DNA of 64,000 nt from Didymella arachidicola (GCA_016630955.3 CM049989.1:1674001-1738000); one strand, 5' to 3'; positions 34,713-46,968 are shown, counted from the stretch's first letter. Notes: generated from the sequence alone by a model not told the origin. A program made the numbers and translations.

Positions 34713-36042
34713 TCAAGCGGCACCCTTGGGCTTAGCCTTGGCCTGCTTCTTCGCCTTCGCGTCTTCCTTCTGCTTCTTCTTCTTGGCTTCGAGCTTCTCG
34801 TCTGCTTTGCGCTTCAAGCTCGCCTTCTCCTCAGCTGACTTCTCGACAGGCTTGAAGAAGCCTTCAAGCCTGCTCTGTTGTGCGGTCTTCATATTCTTCT
34901 GCAGCTTGGCTGCACCATTGCGCACCCTGTCTTCGTTGAAGTGCTTCTCTTCCACTAGGAACTTGACAAGTCCCTCTACGTCTGGTGCCTCCCATTTGAA
35001 GTCACACTCTGGTGCGTCAGCAGGTCGTACGTCGGGCTCCTGGAAGAGAGCGCGTGCGTCTGCGAATGGCCAATCCTCAGGTATGGTGAGCTTTGTGCCT
35101 TTCTTGATGTGCTCGACAACACCCTCCAAATCTTTGTGCTCACGGAGCATCCTCAGTGCAGTGCTGGGGCCAATGCCCTTGATAGGGTCGAGGTAATCGC
35201 AGCCGAGGAGAATGCAGAGGTCGATGAACTTGGCACTGTTAGCATTGGACATAGTGAAGTCAATTGAAGGTTAGCATACCTGCTTCTGGTCCATGTCGAG
35301 ACCCTCTAATACCTTGTCAAGATGAATCTCGAGGATAGGCTCCTTGCGCTGCTCACTGAAGGTGAGATGTCTCAGCAGAATAGGTGTGTTGAACGTCAGC
35401 GTGTCCATATCCTCTGATGCAGCAGCGTACACCTTGCCTCCTCTAGCGAGTACTGCGCATTGTGCCTCGGCCTCCGTGGGCGCAATGATGAAGGGAATGC
35501 CCATCAGTTTTAGCAGCTGCTGACACTCCGCATTGTGCTCTCGTGTGACCCGGACTGTCCGTCGCGAGAACTTCTCAACGTCCTCTGCTGTTCCAGTCTC
35601 CTTTGCTTCCTCCATGCCAGCTTGCGCCTCTGTCTTGCGCTGGAAACGTTTCGCGAGCTCGCCGGACTTGAGTTTTGGAGGGGCGCCATCGAAGACATAG
35701 AGAGGCTTAATGCCATTGTCGACCATTCGTAGTGTGCGGTAGAAGAGACCCATCAAATGAGAAGTGGTCTCGCCGGTATCGCTCATCAATTGCTGGCCAT
35801 CTGATCGTACGGCGATGAGGAAACTGTAAATGCTCATTGATCTGAACACGGTCAGACTGCACGCGTGGTAAACTGTCGGAACTATGCATACGCATCCTGG
35901 ACATGTCAGCTGATATTGTATCAAAGTCTGCACGAGTGCGTACGATAGCTACTTTGCGACCAAACTGGTTCTTAATTTCCCCAGTCTTGACAGCACCAGG
36001 TGCGTGCTCTTGAATGAGCTGGAAAAGGTGTTTGATACCCAT
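34713..36042 (-). CDS. FEN1: Flap endonuclease 1 (Rad27/FEN1)
   Basis: Exons (leftward) are 36042-35944, 35896-35892, 35841-35280 and 35228-34713, giving 393 aa. The enzyme removes 5' flaps during Okazaki fragment maturation and long-patch base excision repair. The N-terminal nuclease domain has MGIKHLFQLIQEHAP, then VAIDASMSIYSFLIAV with catalytic Asp34, YVFDGAPP with Asp86, APTEAEAQCA and SEDMDT. After the intron it continues FIDLCILLGCDYLDPIKG with the helix-hairpin-helix. The C-terminus has the PCNA-binding box QSRLEGFF and a Lys-rich tail for nuclear import. The second exon is only five bases (GATGC). It supplies the Asp34 codon and part of Ala35 and is flanked by proper introns of 47 and 50 nt, each with a ctgac branch. 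No one-intron model keeps Asp34. Confidence 0.95.
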
Positions 36043-36701
36043 GTCGGCTGTATATTGCGCTGAGTCGCGTGTTTTGTGCGACTGATTGTTGCTACGCGCA
36101 GAGAAGTTTGGGTACAGGCAGCAGGTGGAGGCTGGCGAGGGAAGCAACGATCGCACGGACTACGTCACGTCAAACGCGTGCAGGGATTACGCGCAGTCAC
36201 GGCAGCCCTTCTCAATCAAAGTACCGGAGCGCCCCACCACGCAACTCTTTAAAGAAAGAGTGACTCTGATATGAGTTCAGGGTATACGGTGTCTCGCCGT
36301 CTGCACTTATGGAAATCTCTCCGAACTCTTCTGCTATTGCGCTGCGCATGATGCTACAATTGCGGATGGAAGAAGCAACTGGAGTCAGCACCGTGTAAGA
36401 CTGTTTGCCTATGAGCTCGTGTGTTTGATCAACACGTGTCTAATCAACGTGATTATAACTTCAACCATCACTAGAATACAAGATTTTGACACGTGCACTC
36501 ACCGATTGCTACGCATACGAAATCCGGGGTTGATCAGAGCGTTGCCACTACTCCGGCGCTGCTCCGACAAGCCGCGGTTCCTTTCTGTTTTCGTGAGTCC
36601 CGAGGGCCAACTTCAAGCCTGGATTTATATCTAGTCTCAGCAATTGAATCATCACTTCGACTACTCAATTTCTAGGAGATCGATCTACGTACCTTCTTAA
36701 T
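36043..36701. other. Divergent promoter region, FEN1 / glutaryl-CoA dehydrogenase
   Basis: About 660 bases between two divergent starts, so it carries both promoters, including the ACGCGT box noted separately. No coding sequence was recognised. Confidence 0.5.
36174..36179. promoter_or_regulatory. MluI cell-cycle box (ACGCGT) upstream of FEN1
   Basis: A palindromic ACGCGT lies 132 bases upstream of the FEN1 ATG, and an ACGCGC follows near 36188. In yeasts this box binds MBF and drives G1/S expression of replication genes including the FEN1 gene. Use here is inferred from position and gene function only. Confidence 0.4.
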
Positions 36702-38127
36702 ATGCTTCGACCGTTTTGCAGACAGGCTTCCAGGCCTTTGGCGTCGAGCATTCGCTCTGCGACTATTGGAAGGCGGCACATGACCACACCTGTGTCGTTT
36801 GATTGGAAAGATCCATTGAACGCAAACAGCTTGCTCACAGAGGAGGAACAGGCAATCTCGAAGACTGCTGAGTCATATTGCCAAGAGCGCATGCTCCCAA
36901 GAGTACTGGGTACGTTCAGTTCAGCTTCCTTCTTGATCCTGCTGACGTAATGGAAAGATGCGTACCGCAATGAGGACTTTGACAGGAAGATCATTGAGGA
37001 GATGGGAGAGCTGGGTTTGTTGGGAGCCTCGATTAAGGGCTACGAATGTGCCGGTGTTAGCAGTGTAGCAGCTGGTCTGATCACAAGAGCTGTCGAGAGA
37101 GTTGATTCAGGTTACCGCTCTGGCTACTCGGTGCAGAGCTCGCTGGCCATGGGCGGTATCGAAGAGTTTGGCACTGAAGAGCTAAAAGAACGTCTCCTGC
37201 CGCAGATGGCAAAAGGAAAGCTGCTCGGATGTTTTGGCCTGACCGAGCCAAACCACGGTTCAGATCCTGGATCTATGGAGTCTGTTGCGAAGCCTCATCC
37301 TTCCAAGGAAGGCTACTACTCTCTTTCTGGCTCTAAGACATGGATCACCAACTCGCCCATCGCCGACGTTTTTGTTGTGTGGGCCAAGCTGCAAGAGACA
37401 GGCAAGATCCGTGGGTTTGCTATCGAGCGGAAGGACTGCCCACCTGGCACGCTTGAGACACCTGCTATCAAGAACAAGAACGGTCTGAGAGCTTCTATCA
37501 CTGGTATGATCCAGATGGACGAGGTGCCAGTACCGAAAGAGAACATGTTCCCAGTTGTTGAGGGTCTGAGAGGACCCTTCAGCTGTCTGAACTCAGCAAG
37601 GTACGGTATTGCTTGGGGAACTATGGGTGCACTCGAAGATGCCATTGCCAGGACTCGTGAGTACGCTCTGGATAGAAAGCAGTTTAAGGGCAACCCCATC
37701 GCCAAGTATCAGCTTGTTCAGAAGAAGCTGGCAGACGCCACCACTGATGCTGCCTACGGTATCTTGGCTGCCTACCAGGTTGGAAGGCTGAAGGATGAGG
37801 GCAAGGCCGCACCCGAGATGATCTCCATGATCAAGAGGCAGAACTGCGATCGTGCACTGATAAATTCACGGACGTAAGTATTGCACTTTTTTTCACAGGG
37901 GCACATCTGACTCTCGTAATAGGCTCCAGGAAGTTTTTGGCGGGAACGCAGTGTCTGATGAGTATGGTATTGGTAGGCACGTGGCAAACCTGTTTGTCAC
38001 ACAGACATATGAGGGCCAGAGCGACATCCACTGTGAGTACCCCAATGCGCATTTCAAATATCTTGCTGATAAAACCGCAGCCCTTATTCTTGGTCGCGCA
38101 ATCACAGGTCTCCAAGCCTTCTGTTGA
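36702..38127 (+). CDS. Glutaryl-CoA dehydrogenase (acyl-CoA dehydrogenase family)
   Basis: Exons are 36702-36909, 36958-37873, 37923-38032 and 38081-38127, giving 426 aa. The enzyme oxidatively decarboxylates glutaryl-CoA to crotonyl-CoA in lysine and tryptophan breakdown, using FAD. The N-terminus (MLRPFCRQASRPLASSIRS) is Arg/Ser-rich without acids, like a mitochondrial presequence. Family marks are FGLTEPNHGSDPGSM, TWITNSPIADVFVVWAK, GLRASITGMIQMDEVPVP, RYGIAWGTMGALEDA and the C-terminal TQTYEGQSDIHSLILGRA, whose Glu is the catalytic base. The RYGIAWG and YEGQSDIH wording distinguishes it from straight-chain acyl-CoA dehydrogenases. The last exon is 47 nt and encodes LILGRAITGLQAFC before the stop. 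The short terminal exons are confirmed by restored conserved phrases. Confidence 0.94.
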
Positions 38128-38921
38128 TTGTACCAGATCACATGTCGAGAGGGTGCTGGTGAAGAACGGAGTTGACAACAACGCACGGAACATAGTAGCA
38201 AATACATGATAGAATGCTGAATGAACATGAGCGACGACATACCAATGAAGTCGAGATTTTACTCAAACTTGTGCGAATCGGGAGGCCCCTGCATACTACG
38301 CCAGACATCGTCCGCAAACGAAATGCTGACACTGCGTGCTGCCTCCAATATGAAGCGTATCAAGCCCAACCGCCCGCATGCGCCATCTCCACATGATGCA
38401 GCGCGCTAAGAGGCGAATGTTGGCAGTCACGAGAGTGACCAACATATTGATCAGGCTACGGAATATCTGGAAAGACTTGGTAAAGGACCAGAAGTGTGAA
38501 TGTCAGCCTGCCGGTCGTTCTGCAGGGTTCTTTAGTCGCCACTCAGGCGCCGCTGCGCAAAAAGTAGCCGGTGAAGCAAACTCTGGGCAGTGACTGGCTT
38601 GTCTCGCCTGTGCGGCGCATAATAAATACAAACTGCGCCTCCTCCGCTCCCGCGATACCTTCTCTTGTATCATACCATAAACCTCCTTCACTCCCCTTTT
38701 CTCCTCGCCTTTACTCACAGGTACGTTTGCGTTGAAGTAATGTGGCGCCGGGCGGGCTTTCTGCGCGCTGAGACGCCGCACTTGCTTTCTTTCGGGCACC
38801 CAGCACCAGAAGACCCCACTAACATCGACAGGCTTCATCACTTCTTCCCACAACCACACTCTCTGCGCGACACCGCTCCACCGCACACCACATCCCACAA
38901 CACTATACAGAACACATCACC
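38128..38921. other. Intergenic region upstream of the E2 gene
   Basis: About 790 bases. The last 270 are pyrimidine-rich (38640-38921) and probably form the promoter and leader of the ubiquitin-conjugating enzyme gene. No other gene was recognised. Confidence 0.5.
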
Positions 38922-39764
38922 ATGGCTCTCAAGCGTATCAACAAGGAGCTTACGGACCTCGGTCGGTACGTCGACCCTTCTTCCTCCCCAGCAGCGCGGG
39001 CTTTGCCGTCTGCTCGCACGACAGTCTGCAAATGCGGGGTGCTCGAGCATGGCAGCGACGAAGCAGCTTTGCGCTACAGTGTGAGAACATCTGGCTGAAT
39101 TTTCATCCGCAGTGATCCTCCCTCGTCCTGTAGTGCTGGCCCCATCGGCGACGACCTGGTACGTCACTCTTTGTGAAGACCCTATCCCCGCGGCTTAGGC
39201 GGTTTCGCCGAGCCTGCCGCGGCGGTGCGCCTCAACGAACAGCCATATTGATGAGACAACAGTTCCACTGGCAAGCAACGATCATGGGTCCTGTATGTAC
39301 AACACCTGAACCGCACTAAAATGGCACTCACTCGATGAGCTGCGATCCCGCGAAACGAGCTGCGAGAACAAAACTGACAGTAAGCAGAGCGACTCACCTT
39401 ACTCCGGCGGTGTCTTCTTCCTTGCAATCCACTTTCCTACCGACTACCCCTTCAAGCCCCCGAAGGTCAACTTCACTACCCGCATCTACCACCCGAACAT
39501 CAACTCGAACGGAAGCATCTGTTTGGACATTCTGCGAGACCAGTGGAGCCCGGCGCTCACCATTAGCAAGGGTAAGGACGTCTAAGCAGGGTCGATTCAG
39601 AAATATTGTTCTGACTTGATATAGTGCTGCTGAGTATCTGCTCGATGCTGACAGACCCCAACCCCGATGACCCGCTCGTCCCCGAGATTGCACATGTCTA
39701 CAAGACCGACCGCTCCAGGTATGAGTCGACAGCCCGGGAGTGGACTCGCAAGTACGCCATCTAG
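38922..39764 (+). CDS. Ubiquitin-conjugating enzyme E2, Ubc4/Ubc5 type
   Basis: Exons are 38922-38965, 39113-39158, 39263-39292, 39388-39571 and 39625-39764, giving 147 aa, exactly the family length. The chain carries MALKRINKELTDLGRDPPSS, FHWQATIMGPSDSPYSGGVF, PTDYPFKPPKVNFTTRIYHP, the HPN motif, then NGSICLDILRDQWSPAL with catalytic Cys85. The C-terminus is REWTRKYAI. This matches the class I UBCH5/Ubc4 E2s, which accept ubiquitin from E1 and work with RING and HECT E3 ligases in bulk and stress-induced protein turnover. The first three exons are just 44, 46 and 30 nt, so an ORF scan alone finds only part of the gene. Intron 1 is 147 nt and introns 2 and 3 are about 100 nt, longer than the window's norm. 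Confidence 0.96.
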
Positions 39765-40113
39765 AGGTCAGCTCAGATGTGCGTGGGTGGTTTCTTTACG
39801 GTTCATGATGGCATTTGACGGACGTACGGCGGAGGATATCAAGATCAGACTTCTCACGGCATGGCGGACCGACGGAGTTAACCTTTGCGATTCGGCTTGC
39901 ACGCTGAACAGGATTTATAGTGCTTGCTATCATCACTTCTGGCTGAAAGGCTGCTCCCTATGAACAACGTGATTTAGTACCCTCTCCGGGCGTGATTTAG
40001 AGTTAACGATAAGGCCGTGAGACCAGGCCCGAGCGAGGTGCCGCGGGCAGTCTTTGTGCAGTTGCTGACTGGGTGAATTTGGTGTCATATACGACTAAGT
40101 AGTAGATCAGCCT
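39765..40113. other. Convergent 3' flanks
   Basis: About 350 bases between the stops of the E2 gene and the leftward poly(A) polymerase gene. Likely 3' UTRs and terminators only. Confidence 0.5.
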
Positions 40114-42141
40114 TTACTTGTCCGCCTCCTTGTTCAAGCCCAGAATGTTGGAGAAGGCCTCCGAGGTCTGCTTATGCTCAGACGCCCACTCAATGTCTTT
40201 GAGCCATGTGTTGATCCCTTGCACATCATCTGTCTTCGCTGCTTCTTTTGCTGTGTCGATGTCTGCAGCTGATCGCTTCTGCAGTTCCTCGTATGCCCGA
40301 CTGAAGGCTTCAGCATCTACGATTGGCTTATTCTGGAAAGGAATCTTTCTGATTGGTCCCCTGTACTTCCTGATGGATTGTGCAACAGTGTCGAGTTCAC
40401 CACGCTCCACAGATAACGGTTCCCCTACTGACATAGCGTGTGCATCCTGTGTCAACATGCCCGTGCTCTCATCTGCTTTCTTCGACAAGTCGCTCGACGT
40501 GTGCTGTCTGCCTGCCTCAGACAACGACAGCCCATAGCTGCTCAACTGCTTGCGGCGAGCCCTTTCTTCTTCGTTATAAGCAACGCGCAGCATTGTTGCG
40601 AGCAGACTTGCGCGTTGAGGTACCTTCAGATCTCTTTGTAATCGTCTGTTCAGAGATTTAAATGTCGCCTGAACGTGTTTCCACCCTACGATCCTGCGGC
40701 CGAGGTCGTTTGTTTCGTCGGCCGGGTCACGAAGTACAAGCATCCACGGCGGGGATGGTGCGATTTTGCCTGTCTGTGGAATTGTCAGTGGTGTGCGATA
40801 GGTCATTCACGCGGTCTGCTTACCTCAACCTTGCCCATGGCTGCTCCGTTCATAACAGGCTTGGTCTTGTCTAAGAACTCAGGCGGCTCGATGGAGACCC
40901 CATGTCTCTTGGCCTTGAATGTGCCCCAGAACGCAAAGAAACCTAAGAGCGCGGCTTGTGCATCGGTGCGGGAACTTGGGTGGTGCTTTAGACACGCTAC
41001 AATCATCATGAAGAGCGGGTAAGAGCCAACGCCTCCTTTGAAGACGTCTGACAGGCCCCGGACGTCGAGAACTGCCTTGAGGACTGTATAGACTTCGTTG
41101 ATGAAGGGGTATTCTTCCTGATAGCGCTGTATGAACTGTCGACTGAGCGTCGTATCGTTGGACAGCACGATCTGTATGTCCAAGCCAGAAGCCTCATCTT
41201 GCATCGAAATCAATGGATAGCGTGCCCATAGCAATTTAGGTTGCGAGTAAGAATCCCTGTGGCTCCACAAGAGGCGAATGTGCAGTTTCTTCAAGTGTCC
41301 TCTCATCCGATATCGTTCTTCGGGCATCGGAGGTAAATGAGCTTCTGTAGAGTTCCGATAGCGGGTTTCGGGGACGAGTCGCAGATCAATGTCTGATCGT
41401 GCAAACGCGAGACCAGTCCTCTCAGAACCAAAGACTTCCAGTACATACCCCGGGAAGTATCTTCGGACATGTTGGCGCACCTGTTCGATGACATGCTTGC
41501 GGGCCACGCTCTCAGCTGGACTCGGTCGAACGTACTCGTAGAACTTCCGTATTTCCATGTTCAACCTGCGCAAGCCATATTAATATTTGCATGCTGACAT
41601 GTTTATCTACTGGGGCTTACTTTTGGCCGGGACTGAGATCAGTGTGCCCTTGAATAGCCCACGGAAGTTGATAATCTTGGACGCCGACCCGAAGGTCCAG
41701 CGGTAAGACAGCGACGCCCTCGTAGTCCTCGGACGCATCGTAGGCATCGTATGCCGTCTTCAAGAGCTTATCCGCATTTCCTGAGACATTCTGGTGCTTC
41801 TCACTCGTCGAGTCTCTCCCTGGAGGAATATAAACGAATCTCCCGACCCGTGGGACGCGGAGAACGCGCTTCGCAGTGGAGCCGGGTGTGCGGTTGCTCC
41901 GATTCACCAGAGTACCTCCATCCTGCCCAACAGGTATCGCATTGGAGTCCACAGGCACATTCTCGTGGCTTGGACGCTCAGTTTCGTTGATAACGGTTTG
42001 CGCAGCTTCTGTCGCGAACGAAGACTTCAGCGGTCGCCGAGTGAGCTGCTGGCTGGGAGCGACAAAGTGCTGCCATAATGCGATTGCGGGCGAGAAGGTA
42101 TTACTGGCACGACATATCGGCCGTGGGCGAATTGAGTGCAT
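40114..42141 (-). CDS. Non-canonical poly(A) polymerase / nucleotidyltransferase
   Basis: Exons (leftward) are 42141-41621, 41565-40824 and 40773-40114, giving 640 aa. The catalytic domain (about 155-430) opens with PWAIQGHTDLSPGQKLNMEI. It has the polymerase beta motif FGSERTGLAFARSDIDLRL with Asp232 and Asp234, and a third acidic residue in SGLDIQIVL. The PAP-associated region follows, with GVGSYPLFMMIVACL and LRDPADETNDLGRRIVGW. These are features of the Trf4/Cid1/MTPAP group. The first 40 residues (MHSIRPRPICRASNTFSPA) are Arg/Ser/Ala-rich with no acids, so mitochondrial import is plausible. Nuclear Trf4 is less likely for that reason. The C-terminal 150 residues are charged and may be organism-specific. 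Both introns restore conserved sequence. Confidence 0.85.
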
Positions 42142-43030
42142 GGAAGGTCCTCAACGATGGTGAGCTGGGGAACTCTGTTGTTGCTGCTGCTCCATCGCGC
42201 TGGCACCGAAGTCTCAATTGCCCGGACGCGCCAAGCAAAGCTAGTCGTTCGCACGGACAGACCCCCGCGGACTTTGCTGCACATCCATTGCTTCCAGAAT
42301 CGCCCTCCTCGGGCCATATCCAATTCTTTGCGCACAATATGCGGTTGGCCTATGAATGACATGCAGGCCAAGCGCTGTCAGGCCGTTATCGCGTGCAAGC
42401 TAACAGCCGCCCGCTGCTCGACCTCTCCAGCGCAGCTGCACGCAATGTGGGCTGTCCCAAATAGAGTTACATCATATTGACATCGGACTCAACAAACTCC
42501 ACGAAGCGGTGACTGGGCGGGGAACGGAGAACGTGCCAGCAACTATGGAAGGTAATGGTGGAGTCATTTCCTTGCTGCAGCATTTCGATTTCGATGCGAA
42601 TCAGGCACGGGCCTGCTGCTGCGTGACGTACCGAAGAAAGTGGGATGTTGAACCAGCCCACCAAGCACACCTTTTCTTGCTGCCCAGCGCCCTGTGGTTC
42701 TTATTGCACTCGCTACCACCTGTAGTTGTGTCTCTGGGCCAGTCTCTTGTGCCCTCTCTCGCTTGTGATCTCCCTATTGCCTTTTTGACTGTATCAAAAC
42801 GAGCAGCTAGCGCACGACTTTTGGCAGGTGCTATCTGCAGACGCGCCTTCCTCAACAGCCCATAACCACAGAAGGTGAGTATCTGGAAATATTAAAGTGT
42901 GCGCACCTCAAAGCTTCAGCGCGTGTTGCGCTGCCGCCTATCGCTGAACTATTCCTACGACCTCGACTATACGCAGCCTATCACTTTCTGACGCTGTGCA
43001 GCGCGACACCCGAGTAGCTACGTGTGCACT
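42142..43030. other. Divergent promoter region, poly(A) polymerase / TPS2
   Basis: About 890 bases between divergent starts. No stress-response element (AGGGG) array stood out on inspection. No coding sequence was recognised. Confidence 0.45.
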
Positions 43031-45990
43031 ATGGCACCAACCACGCAGCCCAACAACGAGACTCGCGAGTCGTTCAAGCCTCAAGAAAGCGAGCACCCTG
43101 CCCTCCACCCTTCGATCACCAATGTGCCAGTCACCCCTGGATTTGGGCTGAACGAGGAGCAGCCACCTGCGCGAGCACAGAACAACAATCTGCCTTTCGA
43201 CCCCGAGACAGCATCCCCAGGACCATCGTGGGGCAACAAAGGCTCTTATTTCCCCAAGCAGAATGGGGATCATCGCGCAAGCTCTTCCACTGAGCAGGCG
43301 GCCGGTGCCCGTACGGGCGAGGAACTGCTGAAACGCCTGAGCGTCTCCTCAGAGTCTACGAAGAAGCATGATCTGGCTGACGTCGACCCCCGGGCCGCAC
43401 ACCCAGGACTCAACCTCAGCGGCAGGCTGATTAGTGCGACCTTTGCCGTCCCTTACAACCTGGGCTACTCGAAGGGTAACGACTGGGAGATGAACCCTCG
43501 CCATGGCACATCAGCGCTCTTCGACTCCTTTTCGTATCTCGCCTCCTCTTCCTCGCCCTGGAACCACACTCTTGTCGGTTGGACTGGCGAGATCTCAAAT
43601 GCAAAGGCTACCGTCGAGGAGCCCCTGCAGCCCACTATCAACAAAGCTGCCGCGCCCATCCCAGTCGATCCCAAGAAGCCTGCGCCGCAGCAATCGCAAC
43701 CATCGGGCATTCGAATCGGGCGCGAGGACCGCGGCCGACTGGAGAAGCAGCTGGAGCGAGACCACGGCGGCAAGATCGTTCCTGTGTGGCTCGTCGACGA
43801 AGTTGATGACGGGAAAGACGAATACATCCTGAAGGACCAGAGCCGTTGGCGAACATACGCAGAGCACGAGCTATACACAATTCTACACTACAAGCAGAAC
43901 GAGCCAGCGGATGGACGCGCCGCACGCAAGTCATGGGCGGATTACTACCGCATGAACAAGCTTTTCGCGGATAGGATTCTCGAGCTCTACAGCCCCGGCG
44001 ACATCGTAATGGTCCATGATTACCAGCTTATGCTTCTCCCCAGCTTGCTGCGTCAGCGTTTACCAAACATCTACATCGGCTTCTTCCTTCACGTTCCATT
44101 CCCGAGTAGCGAATTTTACAGATGCCTTAGCAGGCGCAAGGAGATCCTAGAGGGTGTCTTGGGCGCAAACATGATCGGATTCCAGTCATTCAGCTACTCC
44201 CGCCACTTCTCATCGTGCTGTACTAGGATTCTCGGTTTCGACTCGTCTTCGGCTGGTGTAGATGCGTATGGTGCGCATGTTGCTGTTGACGTGTTCCCAA
44301 TTGGCATCAACTCCATCTCGACAAAACGACAAGCTTTTGAGGCTCCTGAGGTAGAGGAGAGGATTAGGTTGATCCGCGAAATGTACGCGGGTAAGAAGCT
44401 GATTGTCGGTCGTGATAGGCTGGACGCTGTCCGTGGTGTTGTTCAGAAGCTTCAGGCTTTCGAGATGTTTCTTGAGAAGTACCCTGAATGGCAAGAGAAG
44501 GTCGTTCTCATTCAGGTCACAAGTCCCAGCGCTGTGGTATCTGACGGAGGTGACAACACGCAAGAGAAAATTGTCAACAAGATTTCGGATCTTGCAGCCA
44601 AGATCAACGGTACCTACGGTTCTCTTAGCTTCACACCGGTTCGCCACTTCCCTCAATACTTATCATCCGAGGAGTATTTCGCCTTGCTCCGTATTGCAGA
44701 CGTTGGCCTGATCACCAGCGTTCGCGATGGTATGAACACCACTAGCATGGAGTACGTTGTTTGCCAGAAAGACAACCATGGTCCGTTGATCCTCTCCGAG
44801 TTCTCCGGTACAGCTGGATCCCTGAGCGGCGCTATCCACATCAACCCCTGGGATTTGGGTGGTGTTGCAGATGCCATCAACGACGCGCTCAATATGTCGA
44901 TCAAGGAACGCGATGATCAGCACAACCAGTTGTACAGCCACGTCGTCAACAACAATGTTCAGTCCTGGACAAACAACTACCTCAAGCGACTCTTGACCAA
45001 CTTGTCTTCCTTTGACCAGTCTTTCGCCACCCCAGCTCTTGACCGCGCAAAGATCTTGTCTCAGTACCGCCATGCTAAGAAGCGCCTTTTCATGTTCGAT
45101 TATGACGGCACTCTGACACCCATTGTCAAAGATCCGGCGGCTGCTATTCCATCTGACCGCGTCATTCGTACTCTGAAGACATTGGCCGCAGACAAGAACA
45201 ACTCAGTATGGATCATCAGTGGTAGAGACCAGGCCTTCTTGGATGAGTGGATGGGCCACATTCCAGAACTTGGTCTGAGTGCCGAACACGGCAGTTTCAT
45301 GAGGCAACCTCTGAGCGACGAATGGGTGAACCTGACCGAGGAGGATATGAGCTGGCAGCAGGAGGTCATTGATACCTTCCAGAGGTACACTGACAAGACA
45401 CAAGGTAATTGTATATGTACTTCAACGCTTGTAGTGTACTGACATAGAGTAGGATCTTTTATCGAGCAGAAAAAGATTGCGCTTACATGGCACTACCGAA
45501 AGGCGGATCCTGAATTTGGAGCCTTCCAGGCACGCGAGTGCCAGAAGGAGCTCGAGAGGACCGTAGCTAAGAAATACGATGTCGAGGTCATGACCGGCAA
45601 GGCCAACCTCGAAGTCCGTCCAAGGTTCGTTAATAAGGGTGAGATCGCGAAGAGGCTCGTCCTAGAGTACGGCGATGCGCCCCCGGAGTTTGTACTTTGC
45701 TTGGGCGATGACTTCACAGATGAAGGTAAGCAATGAAAGGCCGCAAGAAGCAAGAGTGTGAGCTGACATTCCAAGACATGTTCCGTTCGCTGCGACAATC
45801 TAAGCTGCCAATCGACCACGTCTTCTCAGTCACTGTCGGCGCAAGCTCCAAGCAGACGCTGGCGAGCTGGCACTTGGTCGAGCCAGCAGATGTCATTTCT
45901 GTCATTTCGCTGCTCAATGGCTCAGCTGATGCAGGCAATGTGGGTGCAGTTGCGGTTGTGGAGGGATACATCCCAGAAAACCGGATATAG
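43031..45990 (+). CDS. TPS2: Trehalose-6-phosphate phosphatase
   Basis: Exons are 43031-45404, 45453-45725 and 45776-45990, giving 953 aa. The enzyme dephosphorylates trehalose-6-phosphate to trehalose, a stress protectant, as part of the cytosolic trehalose synthase complex. Residues 1-120 are a polar extension. A glycosyltransferase-20 (TPS-like) domain follows, with DIVMVHDYQLMLLPSLLRQR, GFFLHVPFPSSEFYRCL, GLITSVRDGMNTTSMEYV and LSEFSGTAGSL. In fungal Tps2 this domain is usually structural. The C-terminal HAD phosphatase begins LFMFDYDGTLTPI (nucleophile Asp) and continues with WIISGRDQAFL, LSAEHGSF and LCLGDDFTDEDMFRSL. The two short introns lie in the phosphatase part, and splicing restores TDKTQGSFIEQKK and DFTDEDMF. 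An in-frame GTG nine bases earlier is not needed. Confidence 0.96.
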
Positions 45991-46968
45991 AGCACGTTGT
46001 TGTCGATGGAAGGAGACTAGCACAAGCATATCGAGCATTTGACACGGAGCAACGGCGCATCAGGGCATAGACCGGGCGAAACAGCACTTGAGACGTCACA
46101 GAACAGTAGATAGCTAACAAAGACCTCCCACTGATAACGGCCTCGAGGCTGCAGACTTCCCCAATGGTTTGCCCAGCCCTCTCGGTACCGTGCCGGGCTT
46201 TTGGCATACTTTCCGATGTGGATGGCGTTCTGGCTCGCTGTGCCAAAGCCCGAAATTGCGCGCACGGCAATGTTTGGGACGAAGGGGCCTTTAGGAGGCC
46301 CTAACCTTGCCTCCACGGTGCACTGACTCGGATGACACATGGCGTCTGAGGATCCCGTTGGCGCAGACGAAGAGAGAGGGCAGCGGCACAATTGTGTGTG
46401 GCGATGTGGCATTGCTGCATGCTGCTTGCCGTGAACAGGCAGGAAAGGAAGGCACCCTGCATCCTGCATTGAAAAACGCAGTCGCAACCCAGGGGATGGT
46501 CAATCGCGCGTCCCGCAGTGCCGGATTGACTGCTTCTTTGGGGCCTAGACTTCCGGAAGAGAGCGCGCTTCAAACTTCGAGAACCACGCCAGAGACGCCC
46601 AAGCGAGTCGTTGCGCCAACCTTCGGCAGACTCTCACACCCTTGCCTGTTGCTGCAGCTCTCTATCCGCTCGCTGCTATCTTTCGCTGCTGCCCGCCTCC
46701 TGCATTGTCTCTGGTTCTGCTGTTCTCTTACTCGCAATTAATGTATTGACGTTGCTCTGCCAATCGCCCTCCACACTCCTGCAATCCCGGCCTATATCCA
46801 CTTCATACGACACACTGCCTGCGTCACCGGGACAGCCGTTTCCCTGCCAGCACTCCTACTACGGTCCCGCCCAGTACCGCCATTACCAAGGCATCGCCCG
46901 CTGTTTGACGACTCTTGACTGTAACACAACTCTCTCGGCGAAACGCACGGCACACAGCGACATTCACA
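45991..46968. other. Intergenic region
   Basis: About 980 bases between TPS2 and a small gene. The segment 46600-46968 is CT-rich and fits a promoter and long 5' UTR. ORFs here overlap on both strands without motifs. Confidence 0.45.
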
